The notes under the pieces: generated by a model
Told to the model about the DNA's origin: nothing
The model's database searches: none
The model's input: only the letters and a program-made list of their open reading frames with translations
Position numbers and translations under genes: made by a program
DNA from: Sphingomonadales bacterium
Lineage (GTDB): Bacteria; Pseudomonadota; Alphaproteobacteria; Sphingomonadales; Sphingomonadaceae
Direction of reading: 5' to 3'
Length of the DNA: 6,003 nt
NCBI GenBank assembly: GCA_017302775.1
Contig: JAFLDC010000183.1
Coordinates: 1 to 6,003, forward strand
In this document: positions 1 to 5,601 of the stretch, one piece after another
How positions within the stretch are numbered: the first letter of the stretch is position 1
How the letters are laid out: each line of letters begins with the position of its first letter

Positions 1-1
1 C

Positions 2-223
2 CAGCTGCAATCCGGGAGCGCGGCGACCGCGGTCACCAGCGCAGCGCCGGTGCAGCCGGTGCGCCTGTCCTGGACGCAAAGCCAGCTGTTCGCTGCGCGT
101 TCGGACAGCAATGACAGCACATCCGGCAGCTTCGCCGCCGCAGCGCCACCGCGCCCTCTCGAAGCTCCAACTGCATCGCTGGGCGGCCTCTTCGCGCCCG
201 TTTCGGGGAGCGGATCGCAGTGA
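2..223 (+). CDS. C-terminal end of an upstream gene (5' truncated by the window), Ala/Ser/Pro-rich tail
   Basis: An open frame enters from the left edge and ends at TGA 221-223, giving 73 residues of a protein that starts outside the window. Third codon positions are strongly G/C, as in the genes downstream, which argues for real coding. The peptide is low-complexity and rich in Ala, Ser, Pro and Gly (for example SFAAAAPPRPLEAP), with one more ordered piece, RLSWTQSQLFAARSD; no catalytic motif is visible. On related alphaproteobacterial transfer modules, as I recall them, the gene before this type of relaxase is often a lytic transglycosylase or a TraF-like signal peptidase. A periplasmic transglycosylase with a disordered tail would fit, but that rests on position only. 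The stop codon lies inside a 9-bp tandem repeat. Confidence 0.5.
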   Translation, partial: QLQSGSAATAVTSAAPVQPVRLSWTQSQLFAARSDSNDSTSGSFAAAAPPRPLEAPTASLGGLFAPVSGSGSQ

Positions 224-230
224 TCGCAGT
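213..230. repeat. Perfect 9-bp tandem repeat GATCGCAGT x2
   Basis: GATCGCAGT occurs at 213-221 and again, directly abutting, at 222-230. The repeat spans the stop codon of the upstream gene. It is the first of several short direct repeats leading into the relaxase upstream region, and could be a binding site for a relaxosome accessory protein or simply a small duplication. Confidence 0.85.
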
Positions 231-262
231 TCGGTTGCTCTGGCGCGTCATGGCGTGGAATG

Positions 263-278
263 GAGTGTGGGAGTGTGG
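263..278. repeat. Perfect 8-bp tandem repeat GAGTGTGG x2
   Basis: GAGTGTGG lies at 263-270 and 271-278 with no gap. GTGGAA flanks the pair at 255-260 and 275-280, so the same GTGG word recurs at 8-12 bp spacing. The arrangement is iteron-like and sits beside the nick-core-like sequences in the candidate oriT. Confidence 0.8.
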
Positions 279-435
279 AAGCTGGGTTGCAGGAGGGGAA
301 GATTCAGGAGGATGGCGAGATAAAAGAGCGGCTGGCTGTGGTGGTTGTGAAGCGCAGAATTCCTCGGCTTCGCGCGCCATACACTTTATTGCCCTGCTGG
401 CACCACGCTTCGTTTGTCCCGCAATTCCGCCAGTT

Positions 436-458
436 TTGCAGCCGTCGCCCGTCTGCAA
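436..458. repeat. Small inverted repeat TTGCAG-N11-CTGCAA just before the relaxase start
   Basis: TTGCAG at 436-441 pairs perfectly with CTGCAA at 453-458 across an 11-base loop. The right arm ends 12 bases before the GTG start at 471, where a Shine-Dalgarno sequence would be expected and none is obvious. The structure could be a protein-binding dyad or could affect relaxase translation. A 6-bp stem can also arise by chance. Confidence 0.5.
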
Positions 459-470
459 CGACATTTTCCA

Positions 471-2210
471 GTGAGCGACGATGATTTCGAGGTAAGGCCA
501 GGCCGTGTCCGCGATCGCGGGCGGCCTTCGGGGCAAAAGGCAAAGTCGCTCGCCGGTCGAGTCCTCCAGATCTCGAAGCGTGCAGGCTATTCGCCACTCG
601 CAAAGCGCGCCGGAGGAGGGACCGGTCGATCGGGACGCGGTCGCGGTGCTGCGCTGGCGATGCGCCGATCGCGAACCCAACGCCGAGTGATCATCAAGGC
701 CCGCGTGATCCGTCACAAGGGCTCCCATTTTCGCGCGGCTCCGCTCGCCCGGCATCTGACCTATCTGAAGCGCGACGGTGTTGACCGCAAGGGAAGTGAG
801 GGTCGCCTGTTCGACCGGGACGGTGACAATATCGATGGTGAAGGCTTTGCTGCGCGTTGCGAAGACGACCGGCACCATTTCCGCTTCATCGTCTCGCCCG
901 AAGATGCCGCCGAGATGGCGGACATGCGCGCCTTCACTCGTGAACTGATGGATGACGTGACGAACGATCTCGGTACCCGGCTCGACTGGGTAGCGGTCGA
1001 TCATTGGAACACCGACAACCCGCACATCCACATCCTGGTGCGTGGGCGTACCGGCGATGGCCGGGATCTGGTAATCGATCGCGACTACATCCGCGAAGGG
1101 ATGCGCGGGCGCGCCGAAGAGCGGGTTACAGCCGAACTCGGCCACCGCAGCGAGCGCGAGATCGAGCAAGCCTTGCGACGCGAGGTTAGCGCTGAACGCT
1201 GGACCAGTCTCGACCGGAGCCTGCAGCGATTGCAAGACGAGAGCGGTCTGATCGACCTGCGCCCCGATCCGTCCGGTCATGCCCGATCCGACCGCGCCCT
1301 GCTGATCGGGCGGGCAACTGCGCTTGAACGGCTTGGCCTCGCCGATACGCATGGCCCGGCCTGCTGGACGCTCGGTAGCGATCTGGAAGGCAAGCTGCGC
1401 GAACTCGGCGAACGCGGCGACATCATCAAGACCATGCACCGCGCCATGTCGCGCAAGATCGGCAGCGCCGAGACCGGCCGGTTTGCGATGCACGATGCAG
1501 CACCAGACGAACCCATTCTCGGTCGCTTGATCGAACGCGGCCTGCACGACGAACTGACCGGCGAGGCATATGCCGTGGTCGATGGCGTCGATGGCCGCGT
1601 CCATCATCTCAAGTTCTCCGATCTCGAGGTCACTGGTGATGCCGAACCCGGCGCGATCGTCGAACTCAGAAGCTGGGACGACAATCGCGGGCGCCGACAG
1701 CAGTCGCTGGCGCTACGCTCGGATCTGGCGCTGTCTGCGCAGGTCACCGCGCACGGCGCGACCTGGCTCGATCGCCAATTGGTCGCGTCTGAGCCGCAAA
1801 TCACTGGCGGCGGGTTCGGCGCCGAGGTCGAGCAGGCAAAGATCGCCCGTGCCGAACATCTGGCGGAGCAGGGTTTGGCACGTCGTCAAGGCACCCGGAT
1901 CATCCTGGCGCGCGATCTCATTTCGACGCTGCGTGACCGTGAGCTGGCCAGTGCCGCGAGCACCATCGCCCTCCGCACGGGGCTCCATCATGTGCCCGGC
2001 GAAGAAGGTGACCGGATCAAAGGCCTCTATCGTGAGCGGATCAAACTTGCCTCGGGCCGTTTCGCCATGATCGAACATGCCCATGGGTTCGAGCTGGTGC
2101 CGTGGAAGCCTTCGCTAGAGCGGCATCTCGGCGAGCAGGTGATGGGCACAATCAAAAGCGGCGGCGGGATCGAATGGTCGCTCGGCCGCAGCCGCGGAAT
2201 TGCAATCTGA
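471..2210 (+). CDS. rlxS: VirD2-like relaxase/mobilization nuclease with C-terminal DUF3363 region (RlxS type)
   Basis: This is the DNA-strand transferase of conjugation: it nicks oriT, stays bound to the 5' end through a tyrosine and is delivered to the recipient. The 579-aa protein starts with an Arg-rich, probably DNA-contacting stretch (residues 1-75). The relaxase core follows at about 76-245. HLTYLKRDG puts the likely catalytic tyrosine at Y98, DDRHHFRFIVSPED lies at 131-144, and the metal-binding motif DHWNTDNPHIHIL at 177-189 supplies H178, H185 and H187. The rest, to the end, matches my memory of the DUF3363 region, including RGDIIKTMHRAMS, EAYAVVDGVDGRVHHL, GATWLDRQL, SGRFAMI and the ending GGGIEWSLGRSRG, so the gene appears full length. 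I chose GTG 471 because MSDDDFEVRPGR resembles the usual family start; an in-frame TTG at 414 would add 19 residues. No clear ribosome-binding site precedes 471. The symbol follows the common family name, not a database match. Confidence 0.93.
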   Translation: MSDDDFEVRPGRVRDRGRPSGQKAKSLAGRVLQISKRAGYSPLAKRAGGGTGRSGRGRGAALAMRRSRTQRRVIIKARVIRHKGSHFRAAPLARHLTYLKRDGVDRKGSEGRLFDRDGDNIDGEGFAARCEDDRHHFRFIVSPEDAAEMADMRAFTRELMDDVTNDLGTRLDWVAVDHWNTDNPHIHILVRGRTGDGRDLVIDRDYIREGMRGRAEERVTAELGHRSEREIEQALRREVSAERWTSLDRSLQRLQDESGLIDLRPDPSGHARSDRALLIGRATALERLGLADTHGPACWTLGSDLEGKLRELGERGDIIKTMHRAMSRKIGSAETGRFAMHDAAPDEPILGRLIERGLHDELTGEAYAVVDGVDGRVHHLKFSDLEVTGDAEPGAIVELRSWDDNRGRRQQSLALRSDLALSAQVTAHGATWLDRQLVASEPQITGGGFGAEVEQAKIARAEHLAEQGLARRQGTRIILARDLISTLRDRELASAASTIALRTGLHHVPGEEGDRIKGLYRERIKLASGRFAMIEHAHGFELVPWKPSLERHLGEQVMGTIKSGGGIEWSLGRSRGIAI

Positions 2211-2211
2211 A

Positions 2212-2712
2212 TTACAGCGCCGCTCGCAACTGGTGTCGCTGTGTCGCAGGGAGAAGATCGGCGACGGCAAGCATCAGATCGAGGAGACGCCGATCCTCCC
2301 CAGTCGAATTGATTGGCACCCGAAGTTCTGGTCGCACAACCATAATCCTGACCTTTTGCGCAGAACCTCCCCTCGGCCGTTTGCCATATTGCCCGAGCCA
2401 AGACTCAAGCTCGCCGTAGAGACGATTGTATTCAGGCGTCCCGGCTCTGACCTCTTCGAACCATGGCTTGAGTGCATGTTCGGTATTCCGACCGTCGAGC
2501 TCGCTGTAGTTGTTCAGGTACTGCTCGGGCGTCAGCCCTTCATATCCGACGAACTTGGAGAACCCGAACAACGGCGGAGCCCCCTCCGTTTCGAGGACAT
2601 AGTATGCATGTGCAAGGCCGAGCCGATCGGCAAGCGCAGGATGGCGATCGAGTTCATCGTTCAGGCGGCGGATAGCGTTGAGAACGCTTTCCAAGTTCCG
2701 AGCAAGCTTCAT
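2212..2712 (-). CDS. Hypothetical protein, 166 aa, encoded against the transfer genes
   Basis: I do not recognise a named function. The start is the ATG at 2712 (MKLARNLESVL), preceded at 8 bases by a good Shine-Dalgarno sequence; a longer version from 2736 would lack one. Residues 1-32 look like a charged helix. Residues 35-90 are rich in aromatics and probably form the conserved core, with HAYYVLETEG, PPLFGFSKFVGYEGLTPEQY and ELDGRNTEHALKPWF. Residues 92-125 contain ELESWLGQYGKRPRGG and then KVRIMVVRPELR, which looks like a beta strand. The end, DRRLLDLMLAVADLLPATQRH, looks helical. There is no signal peptide, membrane segment or Cys/His metal site, so it is probably cytosolic. The stop codon TAA faces the relaxase stop with one base between. 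It has its own promoter and operator-like region, which suggests independently expressed cargo rather than a transfer gene. Codon quality and the ribosome-binding site make a real gene likely. Confidence 0.8.
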   Translation of the reverse strand: MKLARNLESVLNAIRRLNDELDRHPALADRLGLAHAYYVLETEGAPPLFGFSKFVGYEGLTPEQYLNNYSELDGRNTEHALKPWFEEVRAGTPEYNRLYGELESWLGQYGKRPRGGSAQKVRIMVVRPELRVPINSTGEDRRLLDLMLAVADLLPATQRHQLRAAL

Positions 2713-2720
2713 GGTCGATT

Positions 2721-2726
2721 CTCCTT
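2721..2726 (-). promoter_or_regulatory. Ribosome-binding site deciding the start of the minus-strand gene
   Basis: On the minus strand AAGGAG lies 8 bases upstream of the ATG at 2712-2710. It supports MKLARN as the N-terminus over the longer frame beginning with ATG at 2736, whose reading would pass through this site. Confidence 0.75.
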
Positions 2727-2745
2727 GCGCCATCAATCTACCTGC

Positions 2746-2774
2746 GATCTAGGCAGTGTAGATTTGATCGTCAA
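2746..2774 (-). promoter_or_regulatory. Candidate sigma-70 promoter for the minus-strand gene
   Basis: On the minus strand TTGACG (complement of 2769-2774) lies 17 bases from TAGATC (complement of 2746-2751). The -35 box is close to consensus but the -10 box is weak. Transcription would begin near 2739, about 25-30 bases before the ATG at 2712. Both boxes lie inside the dyad modules, so a protein bound there would compete with RNA polymerase. Confidence 0.4.
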
Positions 2775-2795
2775 TCTAAACCATCTACCTATGAT
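2768..2795 (+). promoter_or_regulatory. Candidate rightward promoter for traG
   Basis: TATGAT at 2790-2795 is a good -10 box. The best upstream partner is TCGTCA at 2768-2773, with a 16-base spacer and only a moderate -35 match. A start near 2802 would give traG a leader of about 140 bases (to 2943), in which I see no clear gene or terminator. The traG group would need such a promoter if the inserted reverse gene weakens read-through from the relaxase. Confidence 0.3.
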
Positions 2796-2929
2796 TTAGA
2801 TTTCAGCGGATGCGCAAGGCCGAGACCTTCTTTTGCGCTCACGCCCTCAATGCTCCGCCAGCCTGCGACGGCTGAGCCGAGAGCCTTGCAATTCCGCCTC
2901 TGCGCTGCCGACATGACCGCCGTAACGGG

Positions 2930-2935
2930 AAGGAG
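2930..2935 (+). promoter_or_regulatory. Ribosome-binding site deciding the TTG start of traG
   Basis: AAGGAG ends 8 bases before TTG 2944. An ATG at 2937 is only one base past it, too close for efficient use, and is in a different frame that stops at 3110. The spacing therefore supports the TTG. Confidence 0.75.
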
Positions 2936-2943
2936 CATGATCA

Positions 2944-4932
2944 TTGTCCGCAGCGAAAATCCTCTGGGGTCAGGTGCTGGCCGTCTTCCTCATCATCCTC
3001 TTGAGCGTTTGGTTCGCAACACAATGGACCGCATCCGCACTCGGGTTCCAGGCCGAACTTGGCACGCCATGGTTCTCGGCGTTCGGCCATCCGGTGTACC
3101 GGCCGTATGACCTGTTCTGGTGGTGGTTTTCATATGACGCCTATGCCCCAGAGATTTTCGATCGTGGCGGGATGATCGCCACCTCGGGCGGGTTCGTGGC
3201 GATCGTGGTTGCCATCGCCATGTCGGTGTGGCGCGGCCGCGAGAACAGCAACGCCAAAACCTATGGTTCGGCACGCTGGGCCGAGCGCGCTGACATCAAG
3301 CGCATCGGCCTCCTCTCCGAAAACGGAGTGGTGCTCGGCAAGCTCCAAAACAACTATCTTCGCCACGACGGCCCCGAACATGTGCTGTGCTTTGCACCGA
3401 CCCGGTCGGGCAAGGGCGTTGGTCTCGTCATCCCGACCTTGCTGACCTGGCCCGGCTCGGCGATCGTCCATGACATCAAGGGCGAGAACTGGGGGGTGAC
3501 CGCTGGCTTCCGTTCCAGCTTCAGCCGGACGCTTCTGTTCGATCCGACCAATCTCGCCTCTGCCCATTACAACCCGCTGCTCGAGGTGCGCCGCGGGATC
3601 AGCGAAGTGCGTGACGTCCAGAACATAGCCGACATTCTGGTCGATCCCGAAGGCAGTCTCGAGAAGCGCAATCATTGGGAGAAGACCAGCCATGCCCTGC
3701 TGGTCGGGGCGATCCTCCACGTCCTTTACGCCGAACCCGACAAGACGTTGGCCGGTGTTGCCGGTTTCCTGTCCGATCCCGAACGCACCATCGAAGAAAC
3801 GCTCGATGCGATGATGGGGACCGCGCACCTGGGCGAGGCTGGCCCGCATCCTGTCGTCGCCAGCGCCGCGCGCGAGCTCTTGAACAAGTCCGACAACGAG
3901 CGGTCAGGCGTGCTGTCGACTGCCATGTCCTATCTCGGGCTCTACCGCGATCCGGTCATCGCCGAAGTCACCAAATGTTCGGACTGGCGGATCGCCGATC
4001 TGGTCGAGGCAAAGCGGCCCTCCACGCTCTACCTGGTCGTCCCGCCTTCCGATATCAGCCGGACAAAGCCCCTAATTCGCCTGATCCTCAACCAGATCGG
4101 GCGGCGGCTGACCGAGGAGCTTTCTCCCAAGGCGCAGCGCCACCGGTTGCTGATGATGCTCGACGAGTTCCCGGCATTAGGGCGTCTCGACTTCTTCGAG
4201 AGCGCGCTGGCATTCATGGCGGGTTACGGGCTCAAGTCGTTCCTGATCGCTCAGTCGCTCAATCAGATCGAGCGGGCCTACGGCAAGAACAACGCGATCC
4301 TCGACAACTGCCATGTCCGGGTGACCTTCGCGACCAACGACGAGGGCACCGCCAAGCGTGTGTCGGAAGCGCTGGGCACCGCGACCGAACAGCGCTCGAT
4401 GCGCAACTATGCGGGCCACCGATTGTCGCCTTGGCTGGGTCACCTGATGATCTCCCGCTCGGAGACCTCCCGGCCGCTACTTACCCAGGGCGAGATCCTG
4501 CAACTGCCCGAGACCGACGAGATCGTGATGCTGTCCGGCTCGCCTCCGATCAAGGCGAAGAAGGCACGCTATTATGCCGATCCGAGGCTACTAGCGCGTA
4601 TTCTGCCGCCACCGGAATCTGGCCAAGTGAAGTCGAGCATTCCAAAATCCGACGATTGGAGTGCGCTCCCCGCGATCAAACCGATGCCGAAGAAGAAGCG
4701 CAAGGCGGGGGCCGGTGATGATCCCGCCAATAGCGGGATCCGCCGCGAGCCGGAAATCCCGGCCCATGTCGATATTCTGCCTCAGAAGGGCAAGGATCGT
4801 ACGGGCGAGTTTGATTTTGGCGATCAGTCCGAAGGCACGGACGATGCAGCGCGCGCCGAACGGCTGCGTATCGACATGGCCCGCAGCGCACGTCAGGCCT
4901 CGCTCGACCCTGGCGATGGGATCGCGTTGTGA
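2944..4932 (+). CDS. traG: Type IV secretion coupling ATPase, TraG/VirD4 family
   Basis: The coupling protein is an inner-membrane hexameric ATPase that docks the relaxase-DNA complex onto the type IV secretion channel. The 662-aa product, full length for this subfamily, has a membrane helix at about residues 7-27, a periplasmic stretch rich in Trp and Tyr, and a second helix at about 76-95. The cytoplasmic ATPase domain follows. Walker A is APTRSGKGVG at 151-160, after TYGSARWA at 106-113. Walker B is RLLMMLDEFPALG at 401-413, followed by FLIAQSLNQIERAYG (433-447), a strongly conserved TraG segment. The tail after 555 is variable: a basic patch PKKKRK at 582-587, then an acidic, probably disordered end closing with QASLDPGDG. 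The TTG start is set by an AAGGAG 8 bases upstream and by the typical N-terminus MSAAKILWGQ. The gene overlaps the next one by GTGA, implying translational coupling. It is separated from the relaxase by an inserted reverse gene, which is unusual. Confidence 0.96.
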   Translation: MSAAKILWGQVLAVFLIILLSVWFATQWTASALGFQAELGTPWFSAFGHPVYRPYDLFWWWFSYDAYAPEIFDRGGMIATSGGFVAIVVAIAMSVWRGRENSNAKTYGSARWAERADIKRIGLLSENGVVLGKLQNNYLRHDGPEHVLCFAPTRSGKGVGLVIPTLLTWPGSAIVHDIKGENWGVTAGFRSSFSRTLLFDPTNLASAHYNPLLEVRRGISEVRDVQNIADILVDPEGSLEKRNHWEKTSHALLVGAILHVLYAEPDKTLAGVAGFLSDPERTIEETLDAMMGTAHLGEAGPHPVVASAARELLNKSDNERSGVLSTAMSYLGLYRDPVIAEVTKCSDWRIADLVEAKRPSTLYLVVPPSDISRTKPLIRLILNQIGRRLTEELSPKAQRHRLLMMLDEFPALGRLDFFESALAFMAGYGLKSFLIAQSLNQIERAYGKNNAILDNCHVRVTFATNDEGTAKRVSEALGTATEQRSMRNYAGHRLSPWLGHLMISRSETSRPLLTQGEILQLPETDEIVMLSGSPPIKAKKARYYADPRLLARILPPPESGQVKSSIPKSDDWSALPAIKPMPKKKRKAGAGDDPANSGIRREPEIPAHVDILPQKGKDRTGEFDFGDQSEGTDDAARAERLRIDMARSARQASLDPGDGIAL

Positions 4933-5336
4933 AGACGAAGCACACCTTCCGTTTACCGCCCGATCTCGCAGACCGGCTCGCTGACTATGCGCGACGAAAG
5001 CGCGTGACTCAGGCTCAAGTCGTCGAAACGGCCTTGAACTCGTTTCTGTCGCCCGACGGGTCGGAGCGCATGGAAGCGGCGTTCAGTCGCCGGATCGACA
5101 GGGTAATGCGCCAGCTAGACAAGCTGGACTACCGGGCGGAATTGAACTCTGAGACGCTGGCGCTGTTCGTAAGGTTTTGGCTGACAGCCAACCCGGCACT
5201 GCCGGATGCGGCTCGGGCTGCGGCTCAGGCGCAGGGCAAGGAGCGCTTCGAAGGCTTTGTCGAAGCACTCGCGCGGAAGATGGAGTTTGGCCCGAAGCTG
5301 AAGGAAGCGGTAGGGCGGTCTGATGGCGGGGTATAG
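4929..5336 (+). CDS. CopG-family ribbon-helix-helix protein of the transfer operon
   Basis: The 135-aa protein begins with a ribbon-helix-helix DNA-binding fold: the strand KHTFRLPPDLADRLADYA (4-21), then helices through RVTQAQVVETALNSFLS (25-41). Such proteins bind operators as dimers, the N-terminal strand entering the major groove. A second part (50-110) is helical and includes RIDRVMRQLDKLDYRAEL and the hydrophobic LALFVRFWLTANPALP, probably for oligomerisation or partner contact. The start is GTG, overlapping the traG stop as GTGA, so it should be made in step with traG. On related elements a gene of this type lies between traG and trbB, and it is thought to control the operon or assist the relaxosome; the exact target is unknown. 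It is a candidate, though unproven, binder of the repeats upstream of the relaxase or of traG. Confidence 0.88.
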   Translation: MKTKHTFRLPPDLADRLADYARRKRVTQAQVVETALNSFLSPDGSERMEAAFSRRIDRVMRQLDKLDYRAELNSETLALFVRFWLTANPALPDAARAAAQAQGKERFEGFVEALARKMEFGPKLKEAVGRSDGGV

Positions 5337-5514
5337 AGCCAATTGGGAAGACGACCGGGAACGGCGGCTTATACAAGATGCAATCGTCGTAAGCTGTCGT
5401 TCGGTTGACGGAAATGGCAAGCATCAAGCAAGCTTTGTGGCGACGCCGGAATGCGAACTGAACGCAGGGGGAACTAAGACGGAACACCTTGCGCGAGAAA
5501 GGCTAGTTCGATAA
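5323..5514 (+). CDS. Doubtful 63-aa ORF overlapping the RHH gene; possible remnant of a trbB start
   Basis: The ATG lies 14 bases inside the end of the RHH gene, with a plausible ribosome-binding site (TAGGGCGG at 5311-5318). The first residues, MAGYRANWEDDRERRLIQDA, are charged and helix-like. They resemble in style the N-terminus of TrbB ATPases, which follow this gene on related elements. After about residue 20 the sequence loses that character and ends without any ATPase motif. This would fit the first few codons of trbB left behind at a recombination point, but the similarity is weak. It could equally be a chance ORF or a small unrelated gene. GC content here is visibly lower than in the transfer genes. 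Confidence 0.3.
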   Translation: MAGYRANWEDDRERRLIQDAIVVSCRSVDGNGKHQASFVATPECELNAGGTKTEHLARERLVR

Positions 5515-5530
5515 CGTCGACAGCCAGACT

Positions 5531-5538
5531 AGGAGGTT
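5531..5538 (+). promoter_or_regulatory. Orphan consensus Shine-Dalgarno sequence AGGAGGTT
   Basis: AGGAGGT is a near-perfect match to the 16S anti-Shine-Dalgarno, yet no ATG, GTG or TTG follows within 60 bases in any frame. The next start, ATG 5602, is 63 bases downstream. The stretch between is open in the frame of the BpsA-like gene. An ACG or ATA start (5546 or 5549) would give a short peptide ending in TGA at 5603-5605, overlapping the downstream ATG. It may be a leftover of a displaced gene. Confidence 0.4.
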
Positions 5539-5601
5539 ACCGGCAACGATAAACAACAGCCTTCAGGCGCACGCCCGTCAGCCATCCAGATCGGAAACCC
5601 T

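Larger units (their letters stand above)
224..470. promoter_or_regulatory. Non-coding gap upstream of the relaxase; candidate oriT region
   Basis: These 247 bases separate the upstream stop from the relaxase start, and no frame in them looks coding. The top strand is markedly G-rich and C-poor from about 250 to 350, then becomes C-rich up to 470. Direct repeats cluster at the left: TGGCG at 241 and 251, GTGGAA at 255 and 275, and GAGTGTGG twice at 263-278. On the bottom strand two stretches come close to the YATCCTG nick core known from RP4 and T-DNA borders: CATCCTCCTG (complement of 305-314) and CCTCCTGC (complement of 289-296); neither matches exactly. GTTGCAG at 286-292 recurs inverted at 453-459. 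An origin of transfer next to its relaxase gene is common, so oriT is a reasonable inference, not a demonstrated one. A convincing sigma-70 promoter was not found here. Confidence 0.4.
2733..2803. repeat. Two tandem 38-bp dyad modules (AATCTA ... TAGATT), operator-like
   Basis: The module TCAATCTA-N18-TAGATTT occurs at 2733-2765 and again 38 bp later at 2771-2803. Within each module the outer arms are inverted repeats: AATCTAC (2735-2741) with GTAGATT (2758-2764), and AATCTAAA (2773-2780) with TTTAGATT (2795-2802). A further half-site-like word lies inside each module, GATCTA at 2746 and CATCTA at 2782. The tract is AT-rich in an otherwise GC-rich window. It sits in the divergent gap between the minus-strand gene and traG and overlaps candidate promoters for both, as expected for an operator of a dimeric or tetrameric repressor. 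The bound protein cannot be told from the sequence. Confidence 0.75.

Noticed and set aside
33..1607. Long minus-strand open frame (524 codons) opposite the relaxase
   Set aside because: It is antisense to a clearly recognised relaxase with catalytic motifs in place. High-GC genes commonly leave the opposite strand open, and its translation shows no domain.
2190..2240. Bidirectional terminator between the converging relaxase and minus-strand genes
   Set aside because: Only one base separates the stop codons, and I found no GC-rich hairpin with a T-run in either direction.
2200..2799. 199-codon plus-strand frame across 2212-2712
   Set aside because: It conflicts with the minus-strand gene, which has a well-placed ribosome-binding site and a protein-like sequence. 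The plus frame would also run through the operator repeats.
2810..2875. 21-codon ORF (MRKAETFFCAHAL...) in the traG leader
   Set aside because: It has no Shine-Dalgarno and no attenuator-like structure beyond a 5-bp stem at its end; too weak to call as a leader peptide.
3130..3849. 239-codon minus-strand frame opposite traG
   Set aside because: It is antisense to the Walker A part of traG, with no ribosome-binding site or recognisable motif.
3675..4718. 347-codon plus-strand frame within traG
   Set aside because: It lies wholly inside traG in another frame and its product is Arg-rich and low-complexity, typical of a GC shadow.
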